Made by a program: the position numbers and the translations under genes. Positions 31,905 to 42,310 of a stretch of 64,000 nt of DNA are shown here, piece by piece. This stretch comes from Hetaerina americana (lineage: Eukaryota; Arthropoda; Insecta; Odonata; Calopterygidae). Where the stretch lies: positions 19,183,481-19,247,480 of the forward strand of contig JAKTNV010000011.1 in the NCBI GenBank assembly GCA_022747635.1, given 5' to 3'. The notes beneath the pieces are model-generated. The model made no database searches and was not told where the DNA came from. It was given only the letters and a program-made list of their open reading frames with translations. The number at the start of each line of letters is the position of its first letter. Position 1 is the stretch's first letter.

Positions 31905-32345
31905 TATTACTACGATGCCTCAAAATTCCTTAAAGTACATTCCTTGAGCGTCGACACACTTTGGTCAGCGGCTTTTTGACGTCTTAAAGGCTCCCTAGTA
32001 TTCGGATTCCTCAAGGTCCGGTATCCGTGCAAGCTTCTTTGATGGCGCTTACGGTCCCATGGTGGTGTCCTTTGAGGGAGGATTTCACAATAGTCTACTG
32101 GTGCCAAGTCGGGACTGTAAAGAAGTTGGGGAATCGTCACAATGACGGTGCTGAAGGTCTTGGCAAGCAGACACTCGACTCTGCTTTCGGTCGTCCGTCA
32201 AGACCATCGGGACGAGTTAAGCGCAGATCTTTTGCATTACCAAATTTTCAGTGATGTTAGGGTGCACTGACATCTTATCAATGCCGATACGATCTGCGGC
32301 CATGTGCACACTTAATCGATGGCCTGAATTCAGCACACGGTGATC
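31905..32345 (-). mobile_element. Internally deleted, decayed mariner (family M3)
   Basis: Minus-strand translation gives transposase pieces in order: 'DRIGIDKMSVHPNITENLVM' then 'QKICA' (end of HTH2), 'LVPMVLTDD' (start of the catalytic domain) and then, directly, 'TIPQLLYSPDLAPVDYCE' (third catalytic Asp block) and 'PLRRQKAADQSVSTLKE' (C-terminus). The segment with the first two catalytic Asp residues is missing. HTH1 is also absent, and clear terminal repeats were not found. Stops and frameshifts are present. This is another family showing loss of the catalytic core. Confidence 0.6.
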
Positions 32346-32440
32346 TACATCAACATCAATACCCTGCAAGCCACCAAAAAGGTGTGGCAGGGGGTGCAGC
32401 ACCAGGAGGAAAGGGTAAGGGATGAGGGGGTTAGGGTTTT
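32340..32440 (-). repeat. LINE B 3' end
   Basis: 'gatctacatcaacatcaataccctgcaagccaccaaaaaggtgtggcagggggtgcagc', continuing into 'aggaaagggtaagggat'. A similar downstream segment follows the hairpin at 33.84 kb, so these two copies belong to one subfamily. Confidence 0.7.
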
Positions 32441-32487
32441 TCAAATGGATGGGGAAAGGTAAGGGGAACCTGCAAAAAAAAAATATA

Positions 32488-32550
<63 letters not shown>
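32488..32550. repeat. (TA)n microsatellite
   Basis: About 60 bp of pure alternating TA next to an A-rich run. Confidence 0.95.
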
Positions 32551-32555
<5 letters not shown>

Positions 32556-32639
32556 TGATCGTATAACCCTACGCAGTCGCTACCTTGTAGGTTAATACTT
32601 ATTATGTCGAGCCGGCTCCTGGGGGATTTCGAGTACAAG

Positions 32640-32716
32640 AATTCTGGTCTCTTATTGTTCTCTGAAAAAAGGACCATTTAAATCTGTCTGTCCTGCAGTC
32701 AATCTCTCTAATCTTA
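32640..32716 (-). repeat. LINE B 3'-region fragment
   Basis: 'tctggtctcttattgttctctgaaaaaaggaccatttaaatctgtctgtcctgcagtcaatctctctaat' aligns with 57875-57945 of the long LINE B copy. Confidence 0.6.
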
Positions 32717-32726
32717 CATTCGTGAT

Positions 32727-33018
32727 CGGGATGTTGCAGTGGCAATGGTGCTGGCTTCACACCCAGAGTGCCCGGCTTCGAATCTCGGAGACGGCAGATA
32801 TTTTTCAGTGTAATCCCGATTCCTACTTGAGGTGTGGAGAGTACTTTGAGTGATTACGCCGTCCGTCGGGTGGGACGTTCAGTTGCGGACTCCTTGGCGC
32901 CTTTCGTTTAGAGTAGGCTAATGTTGACGCCGGGTTTTTCTCCACCCTTCATTCTTATTTCTTTCCATCCCTAATGGTGCAAATGACCTCAGCTGTCGGC
33001 CACCTCCCCTAAAACTAC
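32727..33018 (+). mobile_element. SINE family S2, copy 2
   Basis: Plus-strand copy of the element at 31.56 kb: tRNA-like head 'gttgcagtggcaatggtgctggc...ggcttcgaatctcggagac', then 'tttttcagtgtaatcccgattcctacttgaggtg', 'gtcgggtgggacgttcag', 'ccttggcgcctttcgtttagagtaggctaatg' and the tail 'gcaaatgacctcagctgtcgg'. About 290 bp. The two copies are in opposite orientation about 0.9 kb apart. Confidence 0.75.
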
Positions 33019-33710
33019 CACTGAATTCAGCACTTCAGGCACACGTCAGGGACAAATTTTTACCGATACTTTTTATACAAATTTTGTACACTCTGAGTGA
33101 TTAATATTAGGTTAAATGAGCATTGAATTATGGGATAGTTAATTACATTCTTGCATTGAACGATCAAAAGAGAAATTGAAGGCAATGAACGAAAGAGTAA
33201 AATCTTCGGGTTTTTGTATTTGTAGGAGTCACGTTAAATGCCATAATCTGAAACCCTCGTGGTTCCATTGATTAAAACAAGACAAGAATTTTGTTAAGAT
33301 TCGCAGTCTTCTTTAGCCTATCTTTTCAATCTTAGGGTTAGCGAAACGCGAGAAGTGAGACTTCTTTCTGTGGAAAAAGTTTTACTCTTAAGAAGAAAGG
33401 AACTAGCCAAACGGTTCCAGCCACTCCCACCCATATGGCAGAATAGACAACGAGTTTTCTTACTTCCTTCTTAATTTTTTTATTTTACTTTATCTAACGA
33501 CTTCCTTGAACGACCACATCCCAGAAGTACACTTGTTCGTATATAAATGAAAAAAAGTATAGTTATAATTATTATGCTAACACTATTCTATCAGTCAATG
33601 GAGTTGGAGATCATAGGGGCCTTTGGATGGATTTAGGGAGTTTTTGAAAAATTCCATCCAATGAGACACAAAATACCAAAGCAACCCGCATTATAATTAA
33701 TTATTTCTTC
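33019..33710. other. Unassigned AT-rich stretch
   Basis: Nothing recognised. Confidence 0.35.
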
Positions 33711-33711
33711 C

Positions 33712-33820
33712 AGTCTTTCTAAAACTTTCTTCCCCCTCCCAATTTATTGTGTCCAGCACGGTAAACCTATTCTCCAGCTTCTACTTCGCTTACTCAACAT
33801 TATCCCCTCTATATCAATCC
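33712..33820 (-). repeat. LINE A 3'-region fragment
   Basis: 'ttattgtgtccagcacggtaaacctattctcc...ctcaacattatcccctctatatcaatccg': diverged antisense LINE A. Confidence 0.45.
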
Positions 33821-33827
33821 GCTACAC

Positions 33828-33935
33828 TGAACATCTACATAAATACCCCGCGACCCATCAAAAAGGAGTGTGGCAGAGGGTGCAAGAACTAGGTGGGAAG
33901 GCTAAGGGATAAAGGAGAATTAGGGAAAGGAAGGG
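33828..33935 (-). repeat. LINE B 3' end
   Basis: 'catctacataaataccccgcgacccatcaaaaaggagtgtggcagagggtgcaag', followed by 'aaggctaagggataaagg', like the 32.34 kb copy. Confidence 0.7.
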
Positions 33936-34149
33936 AAAATGGAAAAAATCACTAAAAAACCTACCATACGCATGTGTGTTAAAATACCTGCGAGCGGAAA
34001 ACTTAGTTCAAAATATGTGGCAATTTCACCCAGTAAGATAGTTCTATGTCATACCAAAAAGAAGGCAGTAAATATGAACCAAAACCATTTAAACAACAGA
34101 CCTCTACCATACCAAGACTGATCATGGAGTACTGGAACAAGCATTCAAA

Positions 34150-34440
34150 CATACAGGTCATCAGAATTCTCTTCATAAATTTCCCTGCCTTCTTCAATTA
34201 TCTCCCGACAATAAGTTTATGGAGCGCTCCCTCCTCAGTTTCCAATTTTGCCCTTTAAATTTTTACCCTCTCCTCTTCATGTTTTCATATCAAAAATCGC
34301 CATTGCCACGTTTGTTGCCTCACCGACCAAGTTTCCGAGCCATGAAATTCTCAAAAGAACTTCAACCCAAAATTTACCTTTGCTCTTTGCTGTTAGTTGT
34401 TTTTTTGATCGTCCTGAATTCACATCATACCTCAACGTAA
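34150..34440 (-). repeat. LINE A-like 3'-region fragment
   Basis: Pyrimidine-rich antisense wording ('tttgttgcctcaccgaccaagtttccgagccatg') matches the 29.99 kb and 50.7 kb LINE A segment. Weakly conserved; short open frames are shadows. Confidence 0.45.
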
Positions 34441-35262
34441 GTCGACGATGATGACTTCGAGAAGTAATACCGAATAGTTGGGGTGGGAAAGAATGCTAAA
34501 GAATTGACCGGACGGGGTATGCATAAAATAACAGGTCATAACAGAGAATTGAGAAGTCGAATTGTCGTATTGCAGAGAATTACTTGGACACAAATCGCGT
34601 CTGTTTGAATGACATTCACATAGTTGGGAATCCAGTAAATAAAATTTCCTTGCCCAGGAAAATTTTCCGTGCCTGGACTGTCGTACGGGTCAAGCCGATT
34701 GGGTAACTTTAAATGTGTTTTTTTTACGACCTATTTCTTCCGCGAAAATACTCGCACGAGATAAGATACTGTCAAAGAAGAGATGGGCAAATGATAGGAG
34801 GTAGGGGTGAAGGGAAGATCAAAGATATGCGGTAAGATGAGAATTCTAGCACGTTAAAAAGAACGTTCGAAAAAAGACATGAAAGGAAATTTTCTTCGAC
34901 AAAGTTGCCGAACGGAAGAAACACGATAACTTGACAGGTCCAATTCTCACTGGTTTACAGTTACCGGTGGGATCATTTAAAACTAGCAATAAAGGCAAGA
35001 GGGTGCTAACATTGCTACTAGACATAATAGTGCCTTACGAATTCAAGCTACCATTTATCTATTTTTTTACCATTTATCATTCTTGGAGCCACAGTGGGGC
35101 TATGGAAAAAATCATCCCGTATCTAAGAGTATTTTGAAATTCTAAGTTGGTGTTTATAACACCGATGTCTTACGCTGGTAAAAATATAGTTTTTGCACTC
35201 TAGGATTTTCATATTTTGCACTTGGATATAATATGTATGGGATATACACACATGTGGTATTA
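34441..35262. other. Unassigned stretch
   Basis: Nothing recognised. Confidence 0.35.
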
Positions 35263-35745
35263 TTATTAGAATTCTACCGGTTTAGGTTGATTTTGAACGG
35301 ACACGAGAGTATACGACAGTAACAACGATACATTTCTTTGACTCACCTTGCAATATGCCTCTCTTCAATTCAGCATGCTTCCTTCCAACTGTCAAAAATG
35401 CTTATCCTTTCTCTAACCCTTCCTCGCCTGCCTAACATTCTCCCTTCTATAACAGTTTTCAATATCGCCTTCCCAATCGTAATGCTCAGCGTTCACCTTT
35501 CCTGCCAACTTTGGATTTCTCCCAGCAATCCTCCCCTCTTCCCCTGTTACTACTACCTAGCACTTCCTTGTTTTTTTATCCTTTCCGTCCATTTCACCTT
35601 TCCTATCTCCCACACCCATATTTTCAAATGTCTCAATTCTGTGCCTATCATCGTGCTTCAAAGGACCATTTTTCCACGTCGTGCAAAATCACGCCCCATA
35701 TCAAAGTTTTGACGAGTCGTTTTTTAACATCCTTACTTAACACAT
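35263..35745 (-). repeat. LINE A 3' end, 5'-truncated copy
   Basis: Begins 'tattattattagaattctaccggtttaggttg' (tail and terminal hairpin) and runs through 'taacattctcccttctataacagttttcaatatc' to 'atcaaagttttgacgagtcgttttttaacatccttacttaac'. It stops where Penelope-type sequence begins. Frames on both strands are remnants. Confidence 0.8.
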
Positions 35746-35880
35746 ATATTAGTAAGCCTGAAAAGGCGAACGAATTGTCCTTCGCCTGAAGAAATCGACT
35801 GGAACATCGGCGAAACGGTTGTGCTTTTATAAACATTTTACGCGGAAGAGCTTCCGTAAATAAATATATATTTATCAACT
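35746..35880 (+). mobile_element. Penelope-type terminal fragment with hammerhead-like core
   Basis: Contains 'aaggcgaa...ttcgcctgaagaaatcgactggaacatcggcgaaacgg': a short GGCGAA/TTCGCC hairpin, CTGAAGA at 35786-35792, a weakened stem, then GAAA at 35812-35815. This is the CTGANGA...GAAA layout of hammerhead ribozymes in Penelope terminal repeats. No coding part is attached. It directly abuts truncated LINE A. Confidence 0.55.
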
Positions 35881-36240
35881 GCGAACTATCGCACGCAACG
35901 TACTTTAAATGCTAAAGCGTCACATTCAGGTACAAAATTGAGATGACCTTGATGGAAATTATACGCGAAAAACGAATTAGGCGAGTCGCAAACGTTGGGT
36001 GCCCTAAACAGAGGAAGAAACGAAATTCGACGCGAGTGTGGGAGTACTGCCGTTTTAAATATTCGTGGTTTTTTTTAAAATATGATTTCAGGTTCCGCGA
36101 TCACCATGGAGACAGAAGATTAAAACGCCTCGCCATGCGTGATGATTTATCCGTATCCAATCGTCATATTTCCCCTTAACATTGTCGCGAAATTTTTTTA
36201 CCACGGAATGAATCACGTGTAACCAACTCCCTTTGAGAAT
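35881..36240. other. Unassigned stretch
   Basis: Nothing recognised. Confidence 0.3.
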
Positions 36241-36960
36241 TTTCATGATGAAGGACAGGGCAAGGAGGGAGAAAGAGTCACGCCCATGTTTGCGAACGCG
36301 ACTTTATGTATGCATGTGTACCTGCACGCACAGAGAGTGAGAGAGAGAGAGAGAGAAATAGAGAGAGAGGGAGAGAGATTGAAATGGGGTACGAGAGGCT
36401 TTGCTGTACCTGGGAGGGCAGGACGAAAGGGAGGGGGGACGAAATTTTGGGGAAGGAAATATGCAATGGCCCAGGGGAAGAATAAGATATGTAGATGATG
36501 ACGACGGGGTGAGTGGGGTAGAAAGAGGATACGGAGAGAGAGAGAGTGAAGGGCGGGATAGAAAGGGAGGAACGGTTAAAGGAGGAGAAATGGGAAAGGA
36601 GATTACGTGCGGTTGTCGGGGTTCAAAAGGCTTCTTCGTTTTTTCTTTTTGAGGGATGGTGAAGGGATGGTACACAAAAGATATAAAGGGGAAGCGAGGG
36701 TGGTTGCGGGCAGGGGGGTTTAAGCGGGAGATTTTTTTTCGAGATGGGAATGACGGAGGTGCCAGGAGACGGGAGTCACTAGGCAACGGAGGAATAAAGA
36801 GTTGTCACGGGAGAAACGTCCCGAGGATTCATTTTCGGGAGTGGGGTGGGTGGTGGGGTGGGACTTACATCTTCAAGAAGGTGAACGGGCAGACAGCAAA
36901 GCGTCGTGTTGCAATGGGACCAGAGAGTCATGGAGTTTTCCCTTGGGTCTGTAGAAACGC
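36241..36960. other. GC-rich purine-skewed region with (GA)n
   Basis: Strongly G/A-rich on the plus strand, including a (GA)n run at 36331-36380. Similar in character to the 5.5-7.0 kb and 63.3-63.6 kb blocks. The long frame on the minus strand (36304-36786) is serine/proline-rich and follows the skew. Confidence 0.5.
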
Positions 36961-38500
36961 CAGATTTACGTCGACAGACTATTTGACTCATATTTAAAAA
37001 CTCAACTTGTGCATATCTTAGACAAGCCTCCGACTAATTACTCTTACGAAATCCGGTAAAAGAGCTAGATTCGTAAAATATTGTTATTATGAACTTAGTA
37101 GAATCAAAATTCAGGCTGAATGCTTAAAAAAAACAGTTATAATTCTACATGAATGAAGAGACGCAAGTTTAATAACTGTTTATCAAGCATATACGATAAT
37201 CCTAACAAAGAAGTTTTTAAGTATCGCAATAGTTTTTAATTTATAGTTGGTGTTCTTGAATGCTACCATGGTTTACAATTAGTTTTTGACTGTGGCAACG
37301 AGTTTGTGACCGATTGTGACGGTATAAAAACGCAGGTTAGTTAGCCTCGTCCTGTTGCAATGTCCATGCCTCAATCATCACTCACCAAAGGCTTTCCAAT
37401 AATATTTTGACGCCTTCTCTTTTGCTCAGAACAATTCCTCACTGAACGGGACGTTTTCTTTGTTCTATCCTGCTCAATTTAGAAGTTAAGCCATTTATCT
37501 ATATCTAAAACAAAAACTATTTTTATTTGTCATTTCTTTTATTTAGCGTAAATTCTCGTTCTATTTATTTTTATGCTTTATTGAGTTAAAATATATTATG
37601 GTTGTAAGGGATTTTATAATTGCTATAGGTTGCATTCCTATAAGTATATAGGGAATAAATTTTTAATCTTGCTATCCGATCTATCCATAGATCAATTATT
37701 ATATCCTATGCGTGTTGCAGAATAGTTTCATGGGAATGAAATGGAATTATTCCATTTAATTCGTTTGTTGTGTTGGAAGTAACACATTACTTAAGAGAGC
37801 GTTGAAGTTTACTGAAGAAATAATCTCCATATGAACATAAAACTTCTCTTGTCCTGTGTCATAATGTCAAATTGTGACAAAACAATGTCTGCGGCTGGGA
37901 ATATTTGAAATACAAACATACTCGTATGTAACAGATCATACGTGAAAAATAAAAGGAGGACATTTTCTTCCTTAAATGAGGATGTGTTTCATATACGCAA
38001 ACAAGTGTTTGAACTATACATAATTGCACGCATTTATACTAATGTTATTTAAAATGATTGGAAAATTCCCGACAACGTCCCAAAACCCTCCAAACTGAGT
38101 GTTTACTATACCTACCGTCTGGCTATTCTACACAGAAGCAACCTCCGAATTCCACGATCCTTTGCGTTAAGCCTCTTTCAGGGGTCAGACAGGTTTTTGG
38201 TTGCCTGAAAATTAAAAAAGCACCTAATCCTAAGAAAGGGATTACTGTTCGTCTAACTAACGAGATAGAATCTCTTCGCTTGGGAACAATACTCTACCTG
38301 CATCTTCATCCGCGTCACGATATCGTACTCACAAGCTGAAAGGTGACGAGGAATTTTTGGAACGCATGTCTTTTATGCATTTTTGAGTTCCTGAGTATAA
38401 AGTATGTTGAAAATGAGCAGCAGATGACAATAACAGATCAGCACTCAACAGAAGGCAGCTCCTGAGTTATTACCATTCATTGTGTACATTATTGAATCAT
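36961..38500. other. Unassigned AT-rich stretch
   Basis: No repeat or gene recognised; a 93-codon open frame (38058-38339) has no family features. Confidence 0.35.
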
Positions 38501-38503
38501 CTT

Positions 38504-38583
38504 AAATGTATACAATGTTTAAATGTATACAATGTTTAAATGTATACAATGTTTAAATGTATACAATGTTTAAATGTATACAA
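38504..38583. repeat. 17-bp tandem repeat, about 4.7 copies
   Basis: Unit 'aaatgtatacaatgttt' repeated without change; each unit contains the palindrome TGTATACA. Confidence 0.9.
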
Positions 38584-38869
38584 TAATATTTTTAACAAGT
38601 GATTGATTGAACTAAATACATATGATAAATCATTTGCTGATCACAATACAAATTTGTGATAAGTGGGGGAAGAGAATTGATGTTAATAAAAATGCTAATG
38701 CCGCCCTCGACTAATATGGAAGTTGTATTAAAATTAGAGAGTATAAACTCGTGTAGGTAGAGCAGTCAAACAGTATTCATAGATAACAGGTATAGTTGGT
38801 TAAAGCGTGAAATAGGGTCACTTGGAGAAAAGTACGTCGCAGGAATTTCACACTCAAGTCTATTGATCT

Positions 38870-39160
38870 ACGATATCTATCTCCTAACTGGGTTGAACAA
38901 ACGACATTTCTATTTTTCGACAAACGACATTTTTCTATTCTTCTACTGTAGTACGATGGGGGTAATTTTTAAAACACATTTTTGACGTAATCTATAGAGA
39001 CATCTTACAAATTTATGCAAGAGATTAAATCTGTAATTTAACCTCTGCTCCGTGAGTAATTCCACACCTAGCTCCTCTTGATACACTTCCCAGTTTTTCG
39101 TTACAATGTTTTTCAAATCTAGCTATTCTACACTGCACGCAATCCAATTCGTCAAAAAAG
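38870..39160 (-). repeat. LINE B 3'-region fragment
   Basis: 'tactgtagtacgatggggg', 'aagagattaaatctgtaatttaacctctgctccgtgagtaattcc' and 'ttttcaaatctagctattctacactgcacgcaatcc' align with 57967-58170 of the long LINE B copy. A 24-bp local duplication ('caaacgacatttctatttttcga') sits at 38897-38943. Confidence 0.75.
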
Positions 39161-39164
39161 GCAA

Positions 39165-39325
39165 TTTCACGAAGATCCCATGTGGATTTAGTACTCGGCC
39201 GGAAATTGAGGGGATTCAGCTTCGATTCCCGGTCGAGGCAAATGATTTATACTCTATAAAACTCCAGTATTTTGGTGCACTTGATCGACCATACACAGTC
39301 AAAGAACCTACCGCAGTTCCATGAA
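39165..39325 (+). repeat. Possible tRNA-like SINE remnant
   Basis: 'ggggattcagcttcgattcccggtcgaggca' resembles a B box with T-stem pairing; no convincing A box. An overlapping 72-codon frame is not credible as a gene. Confidence 0.3.
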
Positions 39326-39479
39326 GTTATATCAAATACGTCACAAGGCGTTTTTTTCATAATTTCATGAAACAAGCTTCTAATGAAGGATTAAGCTTCT
39401 GCAAAGAGGCAGGAGTTGATTTCATGAACGTTGAATAAGGATGTTAAGAAAAAACAAGTGAAAACTTCGATATTGAGCG

Positions 39480-39660
39480 TGGCACTGAAACTTGGAAACT
39501 TGGTTTTTGAAGCCTTAGATTGGAGGCTTTTGGTATGTGGGTGTGGATAATGACGGAGGAGATAAAATGGGTAGGAAGAAAAATGAACTAAGAAGCACTA
39601 GGGAGGGAGACAGGGTTGATAAGATTATGCTGAAGACTTCAGCGACTCATAGTTCTTGAA
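39480..39660 (+). repeat. LINE A 3'-region fragment, sense
   Basis: 'gaagccttagattggaggcttttggtatgtgggtgtgg', 'aaaatgggtaggaagaaaaatgaac': diverged sense copy of the post-thumb region. Confidence 0.6.
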
Positions 39661-39854
39661 GGCTTTATTTTTCTTCCTACAGTTTTCCGTCAATTTGGTC
39701 GTTTGGGTCACAACAGTGTCGCCCCTGCTCCTTCAGGTGAGAAGGATTCGAAATTTACCTTATTCGTTTGACTACCATGGGCAAAAATAAAAAATTAATA
39801 CAGCAATAAATTATTCTCTTTTGGAAGCGGATTCCCTGAAACATAATCGCTGGG

Positions 39855-40120
39855 GCAAGATTAGTTGAAAGCTTTGGAAACGTTGGTGTGAAGATAGGTG
39901 GGGAGAAATAAAATGGACGGAAAGAAATACCAACTAAGTATTATGGTATGGCCGAATTTTTTTTGAAGAATCTCGAAGAAGACAGAAAAGGCGTGGATAC
40001 AGAGCATAAATATTGAGTGAAAATGGAATTTTGAAGAGTGTGACACCGATAGATGTGTGAACGAGGTAGAGGAAGAAATACATTAGGCAAGATAGAAAGC
40101 AGGAAGGTATTGAAGTACGT
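39855..40120 (+). repeat. LINE A 3'-region fragment, sense
   Basis: 'ataaaatggacggaaagaaataccaac', 'gaatctcgaagaagacag' and 'gtggatacagagcata...tgaaaatggaattttgaag' correspond to the LINE A post-thumb region and 3' UTR. Confidence 0.65.
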
Positions 40121-40149
40121 AATTTAGGGAAAAAATTGCGTATTTTTAT

Positions 40150-40392
40150 ATATACCTGTATAGTGTAGGACTACTGGCTTGGGTTCGATTCCCGGGCACT
40201 CCTCTGGGGACTCTCAGCTTCACACAAACTGTTGTGATTTTTCGGCTGCTACAACTTACCGAGAAATCATAGAGGGCATTGGGTAAGGATGTAGCCCCCC
40301 ATCCTGGTGTATGAATTTCACACGTCGTTGGGCCTAGTAGTGTGTGAACTCTACCTTCACCTATTAGGACTGGTAGTGTATCATAAGAGGGA
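40150..40392 (+). mobile_element. tRNA-derived SINE (S1), copy 1
   Basis: B box 'gggttcgattcccgggcactcc', then 'tctcagcttcacac', 'gtgatttttcggctgctac', 'cttaccgagaaatcatag', 'tgtatgaatttcacac' and 'tgtgtgaactctaccttcacctattaggactggtag'. The same ordered blocks recur at 55036-55290 and, inverted, at 62300-62525. The first part of the tRNA head is truncated. Confidence 0.75.
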
Positions 40393-40398
40393 AGAAGG

Positions 40399-40498
40399 AA
40401 CACTTGAAATCTGTCTTCGACGGTGCCTGTCTTATTTTATCCCGGTGGTCGAATCTACTGGTAAACATTGGGATCATAATAATTCCTTTTTGTAAGAG
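40399..40498. repeat. Unclassified repeat shared with 47.86 kb
   Basis: 'acttgaaatctgtcttcgacggtgcctgtcttattttatcccggtggtcgaatctactgg' aligns with 47856-47955. The complement weakly resembles an 'I.PIY..' reverse-transcriptase block, so it may be old LINE sequence. Confidence 0.4.
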
Positions 40499-40544
40499 GA
40501 AAACTTATGTATCCAATATGCTTCTAAAAGTATTAGCAGTGGTT

Positions 40545-40728
40545 ATTAGCGGAAGGGACCGACGACTGAGGTCATTTGCGCCATTTGGAAGAGGTTGGTA
40601 ATGTGGTAGTGGCAGGGTATTCAGGAAAGTGAGGAAGTTTGTAGAGAAACTTGGAATTTCGGATGCTGTAATGAAAAAAATGGTAGATGCAAGAGTGTCA
40701 AAAAACTTCCCATCCGACGGTTCCCTTT
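40545..40728 (-). repeat. SINE family S2, decayed copy 3
   Basis: The minus strand carries 'cgtcggatgggaagtt' near 40715 and 'gcgcaaatgacctcagtcgtcggtccc' near 40560, the two ends of the S2 body; the middle has diverged. Confidence 0.5.
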
Positions 40729-40739
40729 TCGTAGTATTT

Positions 40740-41795
40740 TTTTAATTAAAACATTTTTCTTAAAATATGCCAACAAGAATACTTTCTAAGAATAAGTCAT
40801 ATTCAAATTGTCATCGTATCATTGACGAAGTCTTATTTCTTTCATTTCATCTTGGTTCCGTATCAATGGCGTGGGGTCCCAAGTAATCCCCTCCGTGTCA
40901 GAAGTGACGTGTAGATTCACAGTCGCAATCTATCTTCATCTGCTCGTGATTATGGGGACTTTCAGCCTAGTGGTTCCTAATGACCCCGTGACTCTCGCTT
41001 CCTTCTCACAGCAGTTATTAACTTTTATCTAGCGAATCTTCTTTGAATTTCGTCTAATTCCATAATTACCGTTTTCTCCGATGATTCCGAAGCACGCTTC
41101 TAAACGCGCTCTGACTAATTGGAATGACACGCCTCCTCGACTTTTTTTTTATCCAGTTAACAAAACCTGCATATCATCGTGGGTCCCGAATAGAGATCTC
41201 GTGTATCATCCTGTGTTTTGATCCAGTATAAACCTTGTGGAGATATAAGAGTTCCTACCAAGGATGTTGGACTTATACTTTTAAATCGGTGAAATAAAAG
41301 GAATATGCAGTTCCACTTGAAGTGTTATCAGTTCAAGGGTATTGTGTTTGTGGAAACCCAAAGTTGTATGATTTCTCAAACAAGCGATTTCGTAAGGTTA
41401 CGCTTGGAACCATTGCCCTCTTCTAAATCGTGCATGAAGTGAAAATTGTTCTCGACACTAGTCTTGAAATATAGATATTTGAAACTTAATTGAAGTGAAG
41501 AATAAGGTGAAAATTAAGTTGTCTTCGTCACAGTGAAATTCATTTGATTTATTAATTCGAATATTATTTAAGAATCTATAATTTGAAAGATCAAGCTTTG
41601 TGAGAATTTTGATTTCAATGAAAAATTTACATTTAAAATGATTCGGTGCTAAATTACTGACATTGTTATTTAGGTAGTCTACCGTTTCACGTACGTCAAC
41701 AAATGGACACCGACTGCTGCACGAAGAGAAACTTCTCTTTCTACCTCTAATAACGACACACAACGTGACATTCTGTACCCTACACTTATGTAGAT
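40740..41795. other. Unassigned stretch
   Basis: Nothing recognised; the minus-strand frame at 41458-41763 has no family features. Confidence 0.35.
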
Positions 41796-41799
41796 GTCA

Positions 41800-41943
41800 A
41801 ATAAACATTGCTGTAATTCCGCACATTTCTCATCTTCCTCCATTCAGTCCAACTTTGCTTTTATTTTATTACTCCTATCTTACTCGCCTAATGTTCTCCC
41901 CTCTATTACTGTCTTCAAAACCCCATTGCCAATCAAAATATTC
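41800..41943 (-). repeat. LINE A fragment, left of an insertion
   Basis: 'ctcgcctaatgttctcccctctattactgtcttcaaaaccccattgccaatcaaaatattc'. The LINE A sequence resumes at 42319, beyond the inverted-repeat element. Confidence 0.75.
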
Positions 41944-42310
41944 ATGTATTGGTAGAATTGAGCCCTTACGGATAGTAGTATTGAATAAATGAGAAACCCC
42001 AATAGCCGTAAACAGTTTACCTTTCTAAACAAAGTACAAATGAGATTAGTTGGCTAAAGGCACAAGTCATGGATGGGGTAAAAGGTAAAAAGGAAAGGGT
42101 TTGACTTTTGCTGTCGTGACGATTCACCTTCGGTACGCTGAAGAGGGCTACTTAGTGGCCGAAATACGCGTATTCGTATTCACCTTACTTATCCCTTTCC
42201 TTTTTATCTTTCACCGCATCCTTGACTTGGGGCGCTAGCCAACTGATCTCATTTGTACTTTGTTTATAAAGGTAAGCTTTTTACGGCTATTGGAGTTTTT
42301 CATTTATTCT
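41944..42310. mobile_element. 367-bp inverted-repeat element carrying a hammerhead-like ribozyme
   Basis: Two 117-bp arms (41983-42099 and 42193-42309) are inverted copies of each other with scattered mismatches, around a 93-bp loop. It interrupts a LINE A copy and is flanked by the 8-bp direct repeat AAATATTC (41936-41943, 42311-42318). About 39 bp at the left edge lie outside the arms, giving an asymmetric layout like the partly inverted terminal repeats of Penelope-like elements. No coding capacity. Likely a non-autonomous Penelope relative or retrozyme-like element; this identity is inferred. Confidence 0.7.
42132..42184 (+). ncRNA. Candidate type I hammerhead ribozyme
   Basis: All parts can be placed: stem I strand TACG (42134-42137); core CTGAAGA (42138-42144); stem II with one extra G, then GGCTAC-TTA-GTGGCC (42146-42160); core GAAA (42161-42164); stem III formed by ATA (42164-42166), loop CGCG and TAT (42171-42173); cleavage triplet ATT (42172-42174); and the returning stem I strand CGTA (42175-42178), complementary to TACG. 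GG at 42132-42133 can pair with CC at 42183-42184 across a bulge. Predicted cut between 42174 and 42175. Folded by hand. Small type I hammerheads with short stem III are known from Penelope-like elements. Weak points: the extra G in stem II and the short stem I, though the 117-bp arms would hold the ends together. Confidence 0.6.
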
